Assembly (NCBI GenBank): GCA_944325535.1
Contig: CALVAL010000014.1
Location: 1-37,941, forward strand
Length of the DNA: 37,941 nucleotides
Source of the DNA: Candidatus Gastranaerophilales bacterium
GTDB taxonomy: Bacteria > Cyanobacteriota > Vampirovibrionia > Gastranaerophilales > Gastranaerophilaceae
Direction of reading: 5' to 3'
Shown: positions 1-7,996 of the stretch, piece after piece
Layout of the letters: the number at the start of each line of letters is the position of its first letter
Numbering within the stretch: position 1 is the first letter of the stretch
Made by a program: the position numbers and the translations under genes
Notes under the pieces: model-generated
The model's database searches: none
What the model was told of the DNA's origin: nothing
What the model saw: the letters and a program-made list of their open reading frames with translations, nothing else

Positions 1-672
1 AAAAATCCCCTTGCCCGTATTAAAGCACTCAAAGAAACTAAAAACGATAAAATAAGAGCTTTATCAACAGAAGAAGTACAAGTATTATTATCAAAAACAA
101 AGCAAGTATATCCTGATTTTTATCCGCTTTTATTCACTGCATTATTTACAGGAATGAGACAGGGGGAAATTTTAGGCTTAACGTGGGATTCAATAAATTG
201 GATAAAAGGTAAAATCAAAATTGATAAAAATTATACTCATGGTCGCGTAGGAACGCCAAAGACAAATAAAATCAGGTATGTAGATATGTCTAACGAATTA
301 GCGAAAGTCCTTAAAGAATGGCGTTTAGCTTGTCCTCATAGTGATTTAGATTTAGTTTTTCCTAATAGTGAAGGCTTGCACTTTGACGCTAATAATATGC
401 TAAAAAGAAGATTTAAACCTGCTTTACGTCGTGCAGGCATTGAAGAAATAAGATTCCATGACCTCAGACACACATACGCGAGTTTGCTTCTTGCTAACGG
501 GGCACCGATGAAATATGTGCAAAGTCAATTAGGACATGCTTCTATAACAATGACAATGGACTTATACACTCATTTATTACCAGAAGTTAATGACAAGTGT
601 GTCAATCTCTTGAATAATATAGTAAATACAACTGTAGAAGCACAAGAAAAAAATGTGAGATTTGGGACATAA
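1..672 (+). CDS. Tyrosine recombinase (phage/ICE-type integrase), 5'-truncated by window edge
   Basis: The reading frame is open from base 1, so the gene starts left of the window; at least 223 residues of the C-terminal part are present. It shows the tyrosine recombinase catalytic set: Arg in TGMRQGEILGL (codons near 152-184), then HDLRHTYASLLLANG (H-x-x-R), then QLGHAS (second His) and the nucleophile Tyr in MDLYTHLLPEV. These enzymes cut and rejoin DNA at att sites, commonly inside tRNA genes. A strong terminator follows directly, and a tRNA-Arg gene lies 330 bases further on with its 3' end facing this gene, the usual layout at the end of an integrated phage or conjugative element. The cargo would lie to the left, outside the window. 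The family is certain; the type of element cannot be seen. Confidence 0.93.
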   Translation, partial: KNPLARIKALKETKNDKIRALSTEEVQVLLSKTKQVYPDFYPLLFTALFTGMRQGEILGLTWDSINWIKGKIKIDKNYTHGRVGTPKTNKIRYVDMSNELAKVLKEWRLACPHSDLDLVFPNSEGLHFDANNMLKRRFKPALRRAGIEEIRFHDLRHTYASLLLANGAPMKYVQSQLGHASITMTMDLYTHLLPEVNDKCVNLLNNIVNTTVEAQEKNVRFGT

Positions 673-700
673 TAAAAATTTGTATATTGCAATCATATTT

Positions 701-735
701 ATACTCGCTTATTTTAAGCGAGTATTTTTATTTTA
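701..735 (+). terminator. Intrinsic terminator after the integrase
   Basis: Eleven-base-pair perfect stem (ATACTCGCTTA at 701-711, loop TTT, TAAGCGAGTAT at 715-725) followed by a T-rich run to about 735. It starts 28 bases after the integrase stop codon. Confidence 0.85.
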
Positions 736-935
736 AAGCCTTTCCACATTATTTCTTTATGGTCTAAAATGAAGTAGTTACTACGTCTCCTGTCGTATTT
801 TTCAACTTGTTGAGTAATAAATACATACAAAAATAATTTCACAAGCCTTAAAACTTGCCGTATAAAAAGAATTATAAAAAATGCGATTACAAAATAAAAT
901 GCGACTTTTTTGCAACTTTCGGATAAAAAATACTT
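736..935. other. Gene-free spacer between integrase and tRNA; possible recombinase binding region
   Basis: No coding frame is supported here. The stretch is very AT-rich and holds a short direct repeat, AAATGCGA, at about 879-887 and 897-904. The 8-mer ATGCGATT of the first copy also occurs inside the T-arm region of the neighbouring tRNA-Arg gene. In integrated elements, this position between int and the tRNA 3' end is where arm-type sites usually lie. That role is only an inference. Confidence 0.3.
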
Positions 936-971
936 AAAAACAAAAAATCAGCCTTTTATAGAACCGGCTGA
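936..971 (-). terminator. Intrinsic terminator of the tRNA-Arg transcript
   Basis: Read on the minus strand: stem TCAGCC, 12-base loop, GGCTGA, then TTTTTTG followed by more T. It lies 30 bases beyond the tRNA 3' end, as expected for a short single-tRNA transcript. Confidence 0.75.
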
Positions 972-1000
972 AACTTAATTATATCTTATAAAAAGAAAAA

Positions 1001-1074
<74 letters not shown>

Positions 1075-1084
1075 TTACCATTAA

Positions 1085-1112
1085 AGAATATCACATCAAG
1101 CTTTTTTTGCAA
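1085..1112 (-). promoter_or_regulatory. Probable promoter of tRNA-Arg
   Basis: On the minus strand TTGCAA (1112-1107), a 16-base spacer and TATTCT (1090-1085) preceded by TGA (extended -10). The predicted start is a few bases before the tRNA 5' end at 1074. It sits just downstream of the stop codon of the regulator gene at 1118-2392. Confidence 0.5.
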
Positions 1113-1117
1113 GTAGT

Positions 1118-2392
1118 TTATTTTTTTATTAAGTATTCTATCCATTTTATTAGTTCTGAGATTTCATATGGTTTCGGCAAATACAAATCAGCGCCTGATG
1201 CTAAGATATCGCTCTTATTGTGGCTTGTACTTGTTACTATGATTTTTGAATTTACAAAGTTTAAACGTTCTTTTAAATTTTTACAAATTTCAAGTCCTGA
1301 CATGTCGTCATTACTATCAATTATTAATATTTTGGGTTGAATAGAAGAATTTATGTCAATATTTTCTACAACATCATAGCCTTTTAATTCTAAGCTGGTT
1401 CTTAGTAATAATGATAGTGATTCATCAGGTTCTTTTATAAAAATGTTTGTATTTTGTTCTTTTGAGATAGAATTTTCTCCGGATAATTTAAGTCTGTCTA
1501 TCGCATAATTAGAACCAGATGGGACTCTTGAAATTTCTTTTATAGAATATAGTCTTTCTAATAGGATATCAACATTTGTTATAAGCTTGTAGTTATCGAT
1601 TATTCCGCCAATGAGAACTGTTACAAAATTAGCTCTCATTCCGGCTTCTCCATCTCCTTTTAATATCATATAGCCACGTTCTGCATCTGATTTTGAATAA
1701 AATTTGGGTGCCACTGTATCAAATGCAAATGTTAAAAAAGCTGCCAATTTTTCAGCCCCATAAGGGTTTGTTAGTATGATAAAGTTTTTTTCATCTATTT
1801 CGCCAAAAAAATCTGAGCCATCTAGAGTTGATTTAATTATTGCTGTTAGTGTTTGTAAAATTTTATCTGCAGCAATTTCAGAGTATATGCTTTTGTAGTT
1901 TTCTAAATTCTCAATGCATACTAGTAGTGTTGCTTGTTTTTCATCTGAGTTTAATAATCTTTTTAAGTTTTTTTCTACATATTTCTTATTGGGCAGTAGA
2001 GTTTTATTATCTAAGTTAGATTCAATTTCTCTTCTTAAATGTGCTTGTATTCTTATTTTAAACTCATCTATATTTACAGGCTCACTCCAAAAATCATCAG
2101 CTCCACTTTCTAAGACCTCAATTCTATCTTGGCTGTCCGCAGACTTTGAAAGTGCTATTATTACAGGACGAGTATCAAATGTTAAAGCTCTTATTTTTTC
2201 GCAAAAAAAACTTAATTTCTCATCTATGCTATCAGAAATAATAATAATATCCGGAATTATTGCTTGAATTTGTTTGATACCATTTTGGATGCTTCTTGAA
2301 ATTGTAACTTGAGTGTGTTCATTTTCTAGAGTTTTTTTGTATTTTATAGATAATTCTTTTCTTTTGTCAATAATTAAGATTGTTGAGAGCAT
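1118..2392 (-). CDS. REC - degenerate GGDEF - REC response regulator
   Basis: 424 residues with no membrane segment. The N-terminal receiver (about 1-120) looks dead: the phospho-acceptor position is Ser53 (PDIIIISDS) and the conserved Lys is Glu104 (DDFWSEP). Residues about 130-300 align with a GGDEF domain, but the signature reads DEKNF (200-204) instead of GGDEF, so cyclic-di-GMP synthesis is unlikely. The C-terminal receiver (about 316-424) keeps Asp359 (KILIIDS) and Lys407 (LPKPY), although its N-terminal acidic pair is reduced to EPDE. The start is well set: GGAGG lies 9 bases before the ATG, inside the end of the kinase gene, which it overlaps by 19 bases. The kinase is its likely phosphodonor, with the C-terminal REC as acceptor (inference). 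Output partner unknown. Confidence 0.88.
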   Translation of the reverse strand: MLSTILIIDKRKELSIKYKKTLENEHTQVTISRSIQNGIKQIQAIIPDIIIISDSIDEKLSFFCEKIRALTFDTRPVIIALSKSADSQDRIEVLESGADDFWSEPVNIDEFKIRIQAHLRREIESNLDNKTLLPNKKYVEKNLKRLLNSDEKQATLLVCIENLENYKSIYSEIAADKILQTLTAIIKSTLDGSDFFGEIDEKNFIILTNPYGAEKLAAFLTFAFDTVAPKFYSKSDAERGYMILKGDGEAGMRANFVTVLIGGIIDNYKLITNVDILLERLYSIKEISRVPSGSNYAIDRLKLSGENSISKEQNTNIFIKEPDESLSLLLRTSLELKGYDVVENIDINSSIQPKILIIDSNDDMSGLEICKNLKERLNFVNSKIIVTSTSHNKSDILASGADLYLPKPYEISELIKWIEYLIKK

Positions 2393-3108
2393 TTTACTGC
2401 AACCTCCGCATTATAAAAAGGAAAACTTACAAAAAAAGTAGTGCCTTTCCCTTCTTCACTTTCAAAGTATATCGTTCCTCCCATTTTTTCTGTTAGTTCT
2501 TTTGTAATGTATAGCCCAAGTCCGTTTCCTTGAGTTTTACTTGTTAAATGATTTTCTAAGCGACTAAATTTTTTAAATACTTTTTCGAAATCTTCTTTTT
2601 TTATTCCAACTCCTTCGTCTTGCACAGATATTAAAATTTTATTTTGCTGAATTTTTGTTGAAATTTTAACTGTAGAGCCTGAAGGAGAATACTTTGCCGC
2701 ATTATCAATTAAGTTAGTCATAATTTGTTGAAATTTATCTTCATCTAATCTTGCAGGAGGTAGTGATAGATAAAGTTCGGTTTTGAAATTATAATTTTTA
2801 TATTGTTGCGTAAATAAAGGTATTATTTTTTTTATAGAATTGTTGATGTCAACTTCTTTTAGAACTTGATTTTCTGCCTTTAGTTTAGAAACACTCAATA
2901 TATTTTCTACTAAGTGTATTAAACGTTGAGATTGATCTTCAATAATTTTGATAAACTTTTTTTTATCATCATCGCTAATCTTATCCCAAGAAGATAAAAG
3001 AGTCTGAGAAAACCCTCTTATACTGGTAAGAGGGGTTCTCATTTCATGTGATACTGTAGCAATGAATTCTTCTTGTACTGAATTTTTCATTTCAAAATTA
3101 TTCTTCAC
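2374..3108 (-). CDS. Soluble sensor histidine kinase (HisKA + HATPase_c)
   Basis: 244 residues consisting almost only of the kinase core. The H-box is SHEMRTPL with His21, the N-box is LIDNAAKY around 133-140, G1 is DEGVGI (164-169) and G2 is GNGLGLY (194-200). There is no sensor domain or transmembrane segment, so it must sense through a partner or through the cytoplasm. The start given is a GTG that overlaps the end of the preceding PC4-like gene by 11 bases; ATG at 3090 is an alternative. The 3' end overlaps the regulator gene by 19 bases, so the three genes are translationally coupled. Its closest cyanobacterial-style counterparts usually carry PAS or GAF domains, which makes this stripped form notable. 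Confidence 0.9.
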   Translation of the reverse strand: MKNNFEMKNSVQEEFIATVSHEMRTPLTSIRGFSQTLLSSWDKISDDDKKKFIKIIEDQSQRLIHLVENILSVSKLKAENQVLKEVDINNSIKKIIPLFTQQYKNYNFKTELYLSLPPARLDEDKFQQIMTNLIDNAAKYSPSGSTVKISTKIQQNKILISVQDEGVGIKKEDFEKVFKKFSRLENHLTSKTQGNGLGLYITKELTEKMGGTIYFESEEGKGTTFFVSFPFYNAEVAVKCSQQS

Positions 3109-3331
3109 TCATAAATTCTTTTTTTGCTTCTTCAATGGCTTCTGATAAAATATCTAATTGGTCAGGTGCAAATGTTACACCTTTTTTGGTCGGAAGCCAA
3201 GTAGCACCATCGTCTGTTGTATAAAAAATTCTTAAATTAAAATAGCTTTTACCTCTATATTCTGATATAGAAATTTGTAATTGTTCAGTATCTGATCTTT
3301 GTATGCTTGCTAATAATTTTGCTTCTGCCAT
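3098..3331 (-). CDS. PC4/YdbC-like single-stranded DNA-binding protein
   Basis: 77 residues. The core, ISISEYRGKSYFNLRIFY followed by GATWLPTKKGVTFAPDQL, fits the transcriptional coactivator p15/PC4 family: a four-strand curved sheet with basic/aromatic residues and the K-KGVTF turn, then a C-terminal helix (DILSEAIEEAKKEF). Bacterial members (YdbC type) bind single-stranded DNA as dimers and are often annotated as transcription-related. A clear ribosome site (AAGGGAG) lies before the ATG. It follows the prepilin gene by 15 bases and overlaps the kinase by 11, so it is probably co-transcribed with both. Its role in a signalling operon is not known. Confidence 0.8.
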   Translation of the reverse strand: MAEAKLLASIQRSDTEQLQISISEYRGKSYFNLRIFYTTDDGATWLPTKKGVTFAPDQLDILSEAIEEAKKEFMSEE

Positions 3332-3346
3332 TTTATTTCTCCCTTT

Positions 3347-4087
3347 CTAATATTTAATTTTCCATCCATCAGCCATAACTCTTGCAGCACAAGAAAGCCC
3401 TGTTGTTATGTTATTTTGGCAATCTGTTGTGTATGAATTTACGCTATCATCGAAAGTGTTGTCATTGTATTTCTCAGAACCTGCTGGAATTAGGGTCCCA
3501 TTGTTAGAAAGTCCAAACAAAAATACATCTGAACCTATTTTATTAGGAGCATCTGGCCCATTTGCATCTATGAAAACTTTAGCTATTACTTTGTCTTCAT
3601 TTTCATCATTTGCAGAGATGTCTTGCAATATTACTACAGAAGTACTTTTGTTAAATTGATAAGTTGAACAGTTTGTTAAAAGATTATTGTTAACATTTGT
3701 TCCATCGTAGTTTTTAATATCGCCAATGTTATAATTATTTGTAGTTTGTAGCCCTGTTATTCCACCAGTTAAAGCAAATAACTTTTGCCCATCAGCGATA
3801 TAATCATCTGAAGAAGCTCCATCAGGGGCCGTTTCAAATAAATCCTTTACTTGAATTGATGTTAGTCTACTTGCTGCCATTCCTTCTTCGCTGTGATTTT
3901 GTACTTGTTGGAAAATTTCTCCCATGCCATTTTGAATCAATGTTACACTCTTACTCAATTTAGCCATATTAGTTTCAGAATCAATTTTTGTAGCCATAGA
4001 AGGAACTGTAAGAGCTGCAACTACACCAACGATTGCAACTGCAATCAACACCTCAGCTAAAGTAAATGCTCTATGTAATTTCATCAA
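3347..4087 (-). CDS. Type IV prepilin-like protein
   Basis: 246 residues. The N-terminus HRAFTLAEVLIAVAIVG is a class III signal: a short basic leader, predicted cleavage between Ala and Phe (Ala at -1 rather than the usual Gly), Glu at +5, then a hydrophobic helix. The rest is a pilin-like globular domain with a late acidic stretch FIDANGPDAPNKIGSDVFLF. The same D-x-NG...PN-x-x-G-x-DVF pattern occurs in the broken prepilin at 34787-35548, so both belong to one family. Four cysteines lie in the mature part. It would be processed by a prepilin peptidase and assembled by a type IV pilus or type II secretion machine; none of those parts is in the window. It is the first gene of the four-gene minus-strand unit with PC4, kinase and regulator. 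Confidence 0.88.
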   Translation of the reverse strand: MMKLHRAFTLAEVLIAVAIVGVVAALTVPSMATKIDSETNMAKLSKSVTLIQNGMGEIFQQVQNHSEEGMAASRLTSIQVKDLFETAPDGASSDDYIADGQKLFALTGGITGLQTTNNYNIGDIKNYDGTNVNNNLLTNCSTYQFNKSTSVVILQDISANDENEDKVIAKVFIDANGPDAPNKIGSDVFLFGLSNNGTLIPAGSEKYNDNTFDDSVNSYTTDCQNNITTGLSCAARVMADGWKIKY

Positions 4088-4117
4088 AAAGCTCCTATTA
4101 AAAATCTGTATAGTTTT

Positions 4118-4126
4118 ATTATATCA
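4118..4126 (-). promoter_or_regulatory. Extended -10 promoter for the prepilin operon
   Basis: TGATATAAT on the minus strand (4126-4118). The predicted start gives a leader of about 24 bases containing GGAG before the ATG at 4087. Confidence 0.6.
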
Positions 4127-4149
4127 TATTATTTATAAATGTTAATAAT

Positions 4150-4178
4150 TTGTCTAATTCTATTATTTGGGTTAATAT
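4150..4178 (+). promoter_or_regulatory. Promoter of the hybrid kinase operon, predicting a leaderless mRNA
   Basis: TTGTCT (4150-4155), a 17-base spacer and TAATAT (4173-4178). Only six bases separate the -10 from the ATG at 4185, so transcription should begin at or next to the start codon. No Shine-Dalgarno sequence is possible upstream. Confidence 0.6.
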
Positions 4179-4184
4179 GAATAT

Positions 4185-5738
4185 ATGATGAAGGGGAAAA
4201 TTGTAGTAGTCGATGATGAAAAAATAGTTACTTCTGCTTTTAAAACATTGTTAAAAGTAGAGGGTTTTCAAGATTCTCATTTTTTTAATGACCCAAAAGA
4301 AGCTTTAGTTTTTCTACAAACAAATATTCCTGATGTTGTTATCTCAGATTTTTTAATGCCAGATATGAATGGGCTTGAATTTTTATCTGAGGTTAACAAA
4401 TTATATCCTGAAGTTAGTAAAATTCTACTTACAGGCTATGCTGATAAAGAAAATGCGATTAAAGCTATTAATGAAATTGGACTATATCGATATATAGAAA
4501 AGCCTTGGAATAATGATGATTTAATTATAAATATTAAAAACGGTATTGAAAGAAGCTATTTATTAAGCGAATTAAGAAAAAAAATATCAGAATTAGAAAT
4601 AGCTAAAAAAGAGCTTGAAAAATACTCTCATAATTTGGAACAAATCGTAGAAGAAAGAACTGCAGATTTAAGACAATCAAATGCAAAATTGTCTGGTATT
4701 GTTAACTATTGTGCTGATGGGATTGTTATTCTAAATGAGGATGGGATTATAGAGCAAGCAAATCCTTCTGCAGAGTCTTTAATAGGCTTAATTTCATCAA
4801 AGCTTTTAAATACTTCTATTGATGATTATTTATTTTCTAAAAAAACTTTTATATCAAAAGAATTACATAAACTTGAGGAATCTGAGCTTTTATTACGAGA
4901 TTTTTATGTCAAAAATTCACTAACGAATATTGAAGTCCCAGTAGAGGTTAGTTTTGCAAGAATTAATCCTGATGACGAGTATAAAAGATTTGTAGGCGTA
5001 ATTAGGGATGTTACCGAACAGAAAAAATCCGATAAGTTGCGTGATGATTTTATAGCAACTCTTACTCATGATTTAAGAACTCCTCTTCTGGCTGCAATTC
5101 AGACTTTGACATTCTTTTTGGATGGCGCTTTAGGTGAATTAGATGAAAAACAAAAACTTTTACTTGCTACAATGCAAAAAAGTAATCAGGATTTATTAGG
5201 TCTAGTAAATGCACTACTTGAGGTCTATAAATATGATGCAGAAAAGCTTGTGCTTACAAAAACAAACTTTAATATTTATTCTTTAGTAGAACAGGTATAT
5301 AGAGAATTGCTATCTTTAGCTAAGTCTAAGAATATAGAATTTATAATAGATTGCGAGAATAAAGACTTAGAAATTAATGCAGATAGAAGTGAAATAAGAC
5401 GAGTTATTTGCAATCTTTGTGGCAATGCAATTAATTATACAGGAGAAAATGGGAAAGTCATAGTTACAATAAAAAACGAAGATAACGATTTAATTTTTTC
5501 TGTATCTGATAATGGTAGTGGTATTCCTGCTGAGGATATTCCAAATATGTTCCAAAGATTTTCACAAGGAACAAGTAAAAAACGTTCAACAGGGACTGGT
5601 CTAGGTCTATACCTTTCAAGACAAATTATTGAATCACATGGTGGTAAGATATGGCTTGAGAGCAAATTAAATAAAGGTAGTGAGTTTTCTTTTATACTCA
5701 CTGATACAGTAGTTGATAAAAAAGGTGCTTTGGTATGA
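4185..5738 (+). CDS. Hybrid sensor kinase: REC - coiled coil - PAS - histidine kinase
   Basis: 517 residues. An N-terminal receiver (1-120) has Asp55 (VISDFLMPD) and Lys106 (IEKPW). A coiled-coil linker (about 125-168) follows, then a PAS domain (about 170-280) ending in the typical IRDVTEQ. The kinase core has His295 in THDLRTPL, an N-box around CNLCGNAINYT, G1 SDNGSGIP and G2 GTGLGLYLS. There is no membrane segment. The receiver-first layout suggests it takes phosphate from another kinase or is tuned by it, then passes the signal on. The next gene, a NarL-type regulator, overlaps by four bases (ATGA) and is the obvious partner. This gene ends with TGA, the only ordinary TGA stop I found in the window. 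Confidence 0.92.
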   Translation: MMKGKIVVVDDEKIVTSAFKTLLKVEGFQDSHFFNDPKEALVFLQTNIPDVVISDFLMPDMNGLEFLSEVNKLYPEVSKILLTGYADKENAIKAINEIGLYRYIEKPWNNDDLIINIKNGIERSYLLSELRKKISELEIAKKELEKYSHNLEQIVEERTADLRQSNAKLSGIVNYCADGIVILNEDGIIEQANPSAESLIGLISSKLLNTSIDDYLFSKKTFISKELHKLEESELLLRDFYVKNSLTNIEVPVEVSFARINPDDEYKRFVGVIRDVTEQKKSDKLRDDFIATLTHDLRTPLLAAIQTLTFFLDGALGELDEKQKLLLATMQKSNQDLLGLVNALLEVYKYDAEKLVLTKTNFNIYSLVEQVYRELLSLAKSKNIEFIIDCENKDLEINADRSEIRRVICNLCGNAINYTGENGKVIVTIKNEDNDLIFSVSDNGSGIPAEDIPNMFQRFSQGTSKKRSTGTGLGLYLSRQIIESHGGKIWLESKLNKGSEFSFILTDTVVDKKGALV

Positions 5739-6397
5739 TAAATGTTTTATTAGTAGAAGACCATGAATTATATAGAATGGGGCTTTCGATGTTACTTTCA
5801 AAAGCAGATGACATAACCCTTTTAGCTGAGGCTGCAGATGGAATTGAAGGTATTAAAAAGGCGAGAGAATTGTCTCCTGATGTTATTTTAATGGACATTG
5901 GATTACCTAATATAGATGGAATTGAAGCTACTCAAAGAATTAAGGACTTTAATCCGGAAATAAAAGTTTTAATGTTTACCTCAAGAGATAGTGAAAATGA
6001 TGTTTTTGCAGCTTTTCAAGCAGGTGCTGACGGATATGTTATGAAAGGTGCTACTCCTGAACAGACTATATCTGCTATCAAGGCCGTGAGTGAGGGCATC
6101 GGCTGGATTGACCCAGCTATTGCAAAAATGGTTTTCTCAAATATTCAAAGACCTGTGGTTAAAATAAATGCATCAGCACCTATCCAAAAAAGTAGTAATA
6201 ATTCATATGGACTTACAGAAAGAGAACTGGACGTACTAGAGGCTATGGTAGAGGGTCTATCGAATCCTGAAATCGCTGATAAGCTTGTAATTACAAGGGC
6301 TACTGTAAAAGCTCACGTTCATAGTATTTTACAAAAATTATGTGTCTCATCACGTACTCAAGCAACAGTTACAGCGATGAAAGAGGGGTTAGTTTAA
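5735..6397 (+). CDS. NarL/FixJ-type response regulator with LuxR HTH
   Basis: 220 residues. The receiver domain has the acidic pair at Glu8-Asp9, the phospho-acceptor Asp54 (VILMDIGLP) and Lys104 (YVMKGATPE). The C-terminal LuxR-type helix-turn-helix (about 158-220) reads LTERELDVLEAMVEGLSNPE, then IADKLVITRATVKAHV. The start codon overlaps the kinase stop codon (ATGA), and its own stop overlaps the next ATG (TAATG), so all three genes are coupled. It most likely acts as a transcription factor phosphorylated by the upstream hybrid kinase. The target genes cannot be read from the sequence. Confidence 0.93.
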   Translation: MINVLLVEDHELYRMGLSMLLSKADDITLLAEAADGIEGIKKARELSPDVILMDIGLPNIDGIEATQRIKDFNPEIKVLMFTSRDSENDVFAAFQAGADGYVMKGATPEQTISAIKAVSEGIGWIDPAIAKMVFSNIQRPVVKINASAPIQKSSNNSYGLTERELDVLEAMVEGLSNPEIADKLVITRATVKAHVHSILQKLCVSSRTQATVTAMKEGLV

Positions 6398-7635
6398 TGT
6401 TTGAGGCTTTAGCCGGCATGTTTATGTCGATGAAACTTCATTTTGCTCAGCTTAAGTATCCGTTTATGAAGCGACAAGATCGAGCTGTAGCAGAATGTAT
6501 TTATAGAAATGAAGTCGATAAAATTGGTGAGACAGAAAAATATGAAAAAAGCAAACTGCCTGAATCAGGTTATATGACTGTCGCTGAATATGAAGCTAAA
6601 TCTAGAGCAAAAACAAGAAAAGAAATTAATGCTAAAATTTTATCCGAGGCAGAAATGCCTAAAGATGAAAATATGGTATATATACCCCAAAAAAAGTTTA
6701 AGCTTGTAAAATACAATGATCCTATTGGGAGTCCAGAGCTTACATTACCTAGAAAATTGAATTTTGATAGACAAATTAATGCACAAGGAATAGTATCAGG
6801 AGATTTTACAAAATTAGTTTATCCTGCAGTTTATTATTATGCCCAATCAGATTGTACAAGTTGTGATTTGTTTTTGATAAATTTAGATTCTTCACTATCT
6901 GATATAGAAAAAGTGAAAAAAGCAAATATCTTAAATAAAGATCCAAAACCTTTAATTTCAACATCAAAGGATATTGATACAAAGTTTATTTTTAGAACGC
7001 TAACTCCAATAGATTTTTCATCCGATAATACAAAACTTATTGTAAAAGAGAAAATTGGCCATCGTCATGATGGGATTTGGAAAACAGATTTATGGATATA
7101 TGATTTTCAAAAAAAAGAAGCAAAAAAGCTTCCTCAAATCCGTGATGCTATCGTTAATTATTGGGCATTATCAGGTGGAGTTGATTTTGATGAAAAGCGT
7201 TGGGATATTTATCCAATGGGATTTGATGCAAATAATGAAAATAGGGTTATTTTATGTGCTTATGCTTATACTGGTGATGTTCCAAAATTTTTAGGTACTT
7301 GGAGTATAGATGTTAACGGTGAGAATTCCAAGCTTGAATCTTTAAGCGGCTCTAGTATTCCAATTTCAGTTGTAGGATATCGCTTGGAACAAGAAGCTGA
7401 TGTTATGCCGATGTCAGAAGTGGAATTTGAAGCAAGACGAGCTAAAGAGCTAGAAAAAGAAAAGAAAAAAGAAGCTAAAGAGAATGAAAAATTTGAAAAT
7501 TCTATAAAAAAATTAGAATATGAAAGAAAAATTGAACAAATGGATATGGAGACTCTTTTAAAAATAAAACAACGACAAGAATATTTAAAAGAGAATTATA
7601 AAAAAAGCTCAGACGGTATAACTGGTGTAAACTAG
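6397..7635 (+). CDS. Unknown protein, possible beta-propeller-like core with charged coiled-coil tail
   Basis: 412 residues, starting at the ATG that overlaps the regulator stop and is preceded by GAGGGG. The first 20 residues (MFEALAGMFMSMKLHFAQL) may be an amphipathic helix rather than a signal peptide. The middle has phrases such as FSSDNTKLIVKEKIGHRHDG and WKTDLWIYDFQKKEAKKLP, which resemble single blades of TolB/WD40-like propellers, but I cannot show a full propeller. Residues about 345-405 are Lys/Glu-rich and predicted coiled coil. It is co-transcribed with the two-component pair, so it may be an accessory or output protein. The stop codon TAG (7633) is the first triplet of a repeat element that fills the downstream gap, so the natural C-terminus may have been altered by the repeat. 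Confidence 0.75.
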   Translation: MFEALAGMFMSMKLHFAQLKYPFMKRQDRAVAECIYRNEVDKIGETEKYEKSKLPESGYMTVAEYEAKSRAKTRKEINAKILSEAEMPKDENMVYIPQKKFKLVKYNDPIGSPELTLPRKLNFDRQINAQGIVSGDFTKLVYPAVYYYAQSDCTSCDLFLINLDSSLSDIEKVKKANILNKDPKPLISTSKDIDTKFIFRTLTPIDFSSDNTKLIVKEKIGHRHDGIWKTDLWIYDFQKKEAKKLPQIRDAIVNYWALSGGVDFDEKRWDIYPMGFDANNENRVILCAYAYTGDVPKFLGTWSIDVNGENSKLESLSGSSIPISVVGYRLEQEADVMPMSEVEFEARRAKELEKEKKKEAKENEKFENSIKKLEYERKIEQMDMETLLKIKQRQEYLKENYKKSSDGITGVN

Positions 7636-7698
7636 TGAATAGTGAATAGATTTTTATTATTACCCCCTTCTAAACTCCTCAACTTCTTAACTTATCAA
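7633..7698. repeat. Composite repeat, copy 1 (TAGTGAA heptads plus trailing module)
   Basis: Two exact TAGTGAA heptads plus TAG (7633-7649), then ATTTTTATTATTA and a C/T-rich tail (CCCCCTTCTAAACTCC..., ending near 7698). The same order recurs at 7700 and 8066. The stop codon of the upstream gene lies in its first triplet. Confidence 0.75.
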
Positions 7699-7699
7699 C

Positions 7700-7778
7700 T
7701 AGTGATTAGTGACTCGTGACTAGTGAATAGAATTTTATTATTAATCCCTTCTCAACTCCTAAACTTATAAACTTCTCA
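7700..7778. repeat. Composite repeat, copy 2
   Basis: Four heptads (TAGTGAT, TAGTGAC, TCGTGAC, TAGTGAA; 7700-7727) plus TAG, then AATTTTATTATTAATC and a CTTCTCAACTCC tail ending near 7778. It differs from copies 1 and 3 by scattered substitutions and by the number of heptads. Confidence 0.75.
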
Positions 7779-7802
7779 TCTAATCTCAACACCTCATCCC
7801 AG

Positions 7803-7824
7803 CCTTCTCCTCAATAGGAGAAGG
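7803..7824. repeat. Hairpin 1 of the repeat patch
   Basis: CCTTCTCCT, loop CAAT, AGGAGAAGG: nine perfect base pairs. No T-run follows on either strand, so it does not look like an ordinary terminator. Confidence 0.7.
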
Positions 7825-7880
7825 AGCTAAAAAATAGTAATTAAAGTGTCCCCTTAAAAATAGACAATTAATCCTCGGTT

Positions 7881-7901
7881 CCCTCTCCTTTTAGGAGAGG
7901 G
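7881..7901. repeat. Hairpin 2 of the repeat patch
   Basis: CCCTCTCCT, loop TTT, AGGAGAGGG: nine perfect base pairs, followed by TAGGGTGAGG. The stem resembles hairpin 1 (both CTCTCCT/AGGAGAG type), suggesting a small repeat family. Confidence 0.7.
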
Positions 7902-7969
7902 GTAGGGTGAGGTCTGAATTAGATTTAAAAAGAAGATAGCTTTTTGACTTAATAAATTCCCCATCCGAA

Positions 7970-7989
7970 CCTTCCCCAATTGGGGAAGG
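7970..7989. repeat. Perfect 20-bp palindrome
   Basis: CCTTCCCCAATTGGGGAAGG is its own reverse complement. It is the third C/T-rich inverted repeat within 190 bases and sits just before the REP-like element at 7997. It could be a repeat unit or a protein binding site. Confidence 0.7.
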
Positions 7990-7996
7990 ACAATTC

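Noticed and set aside
1118-2392. Active diguanylate cyclase
   Set aside because: The GGDEF signature is replaced by DEKNF at 200-204, so catalysis is not expected.
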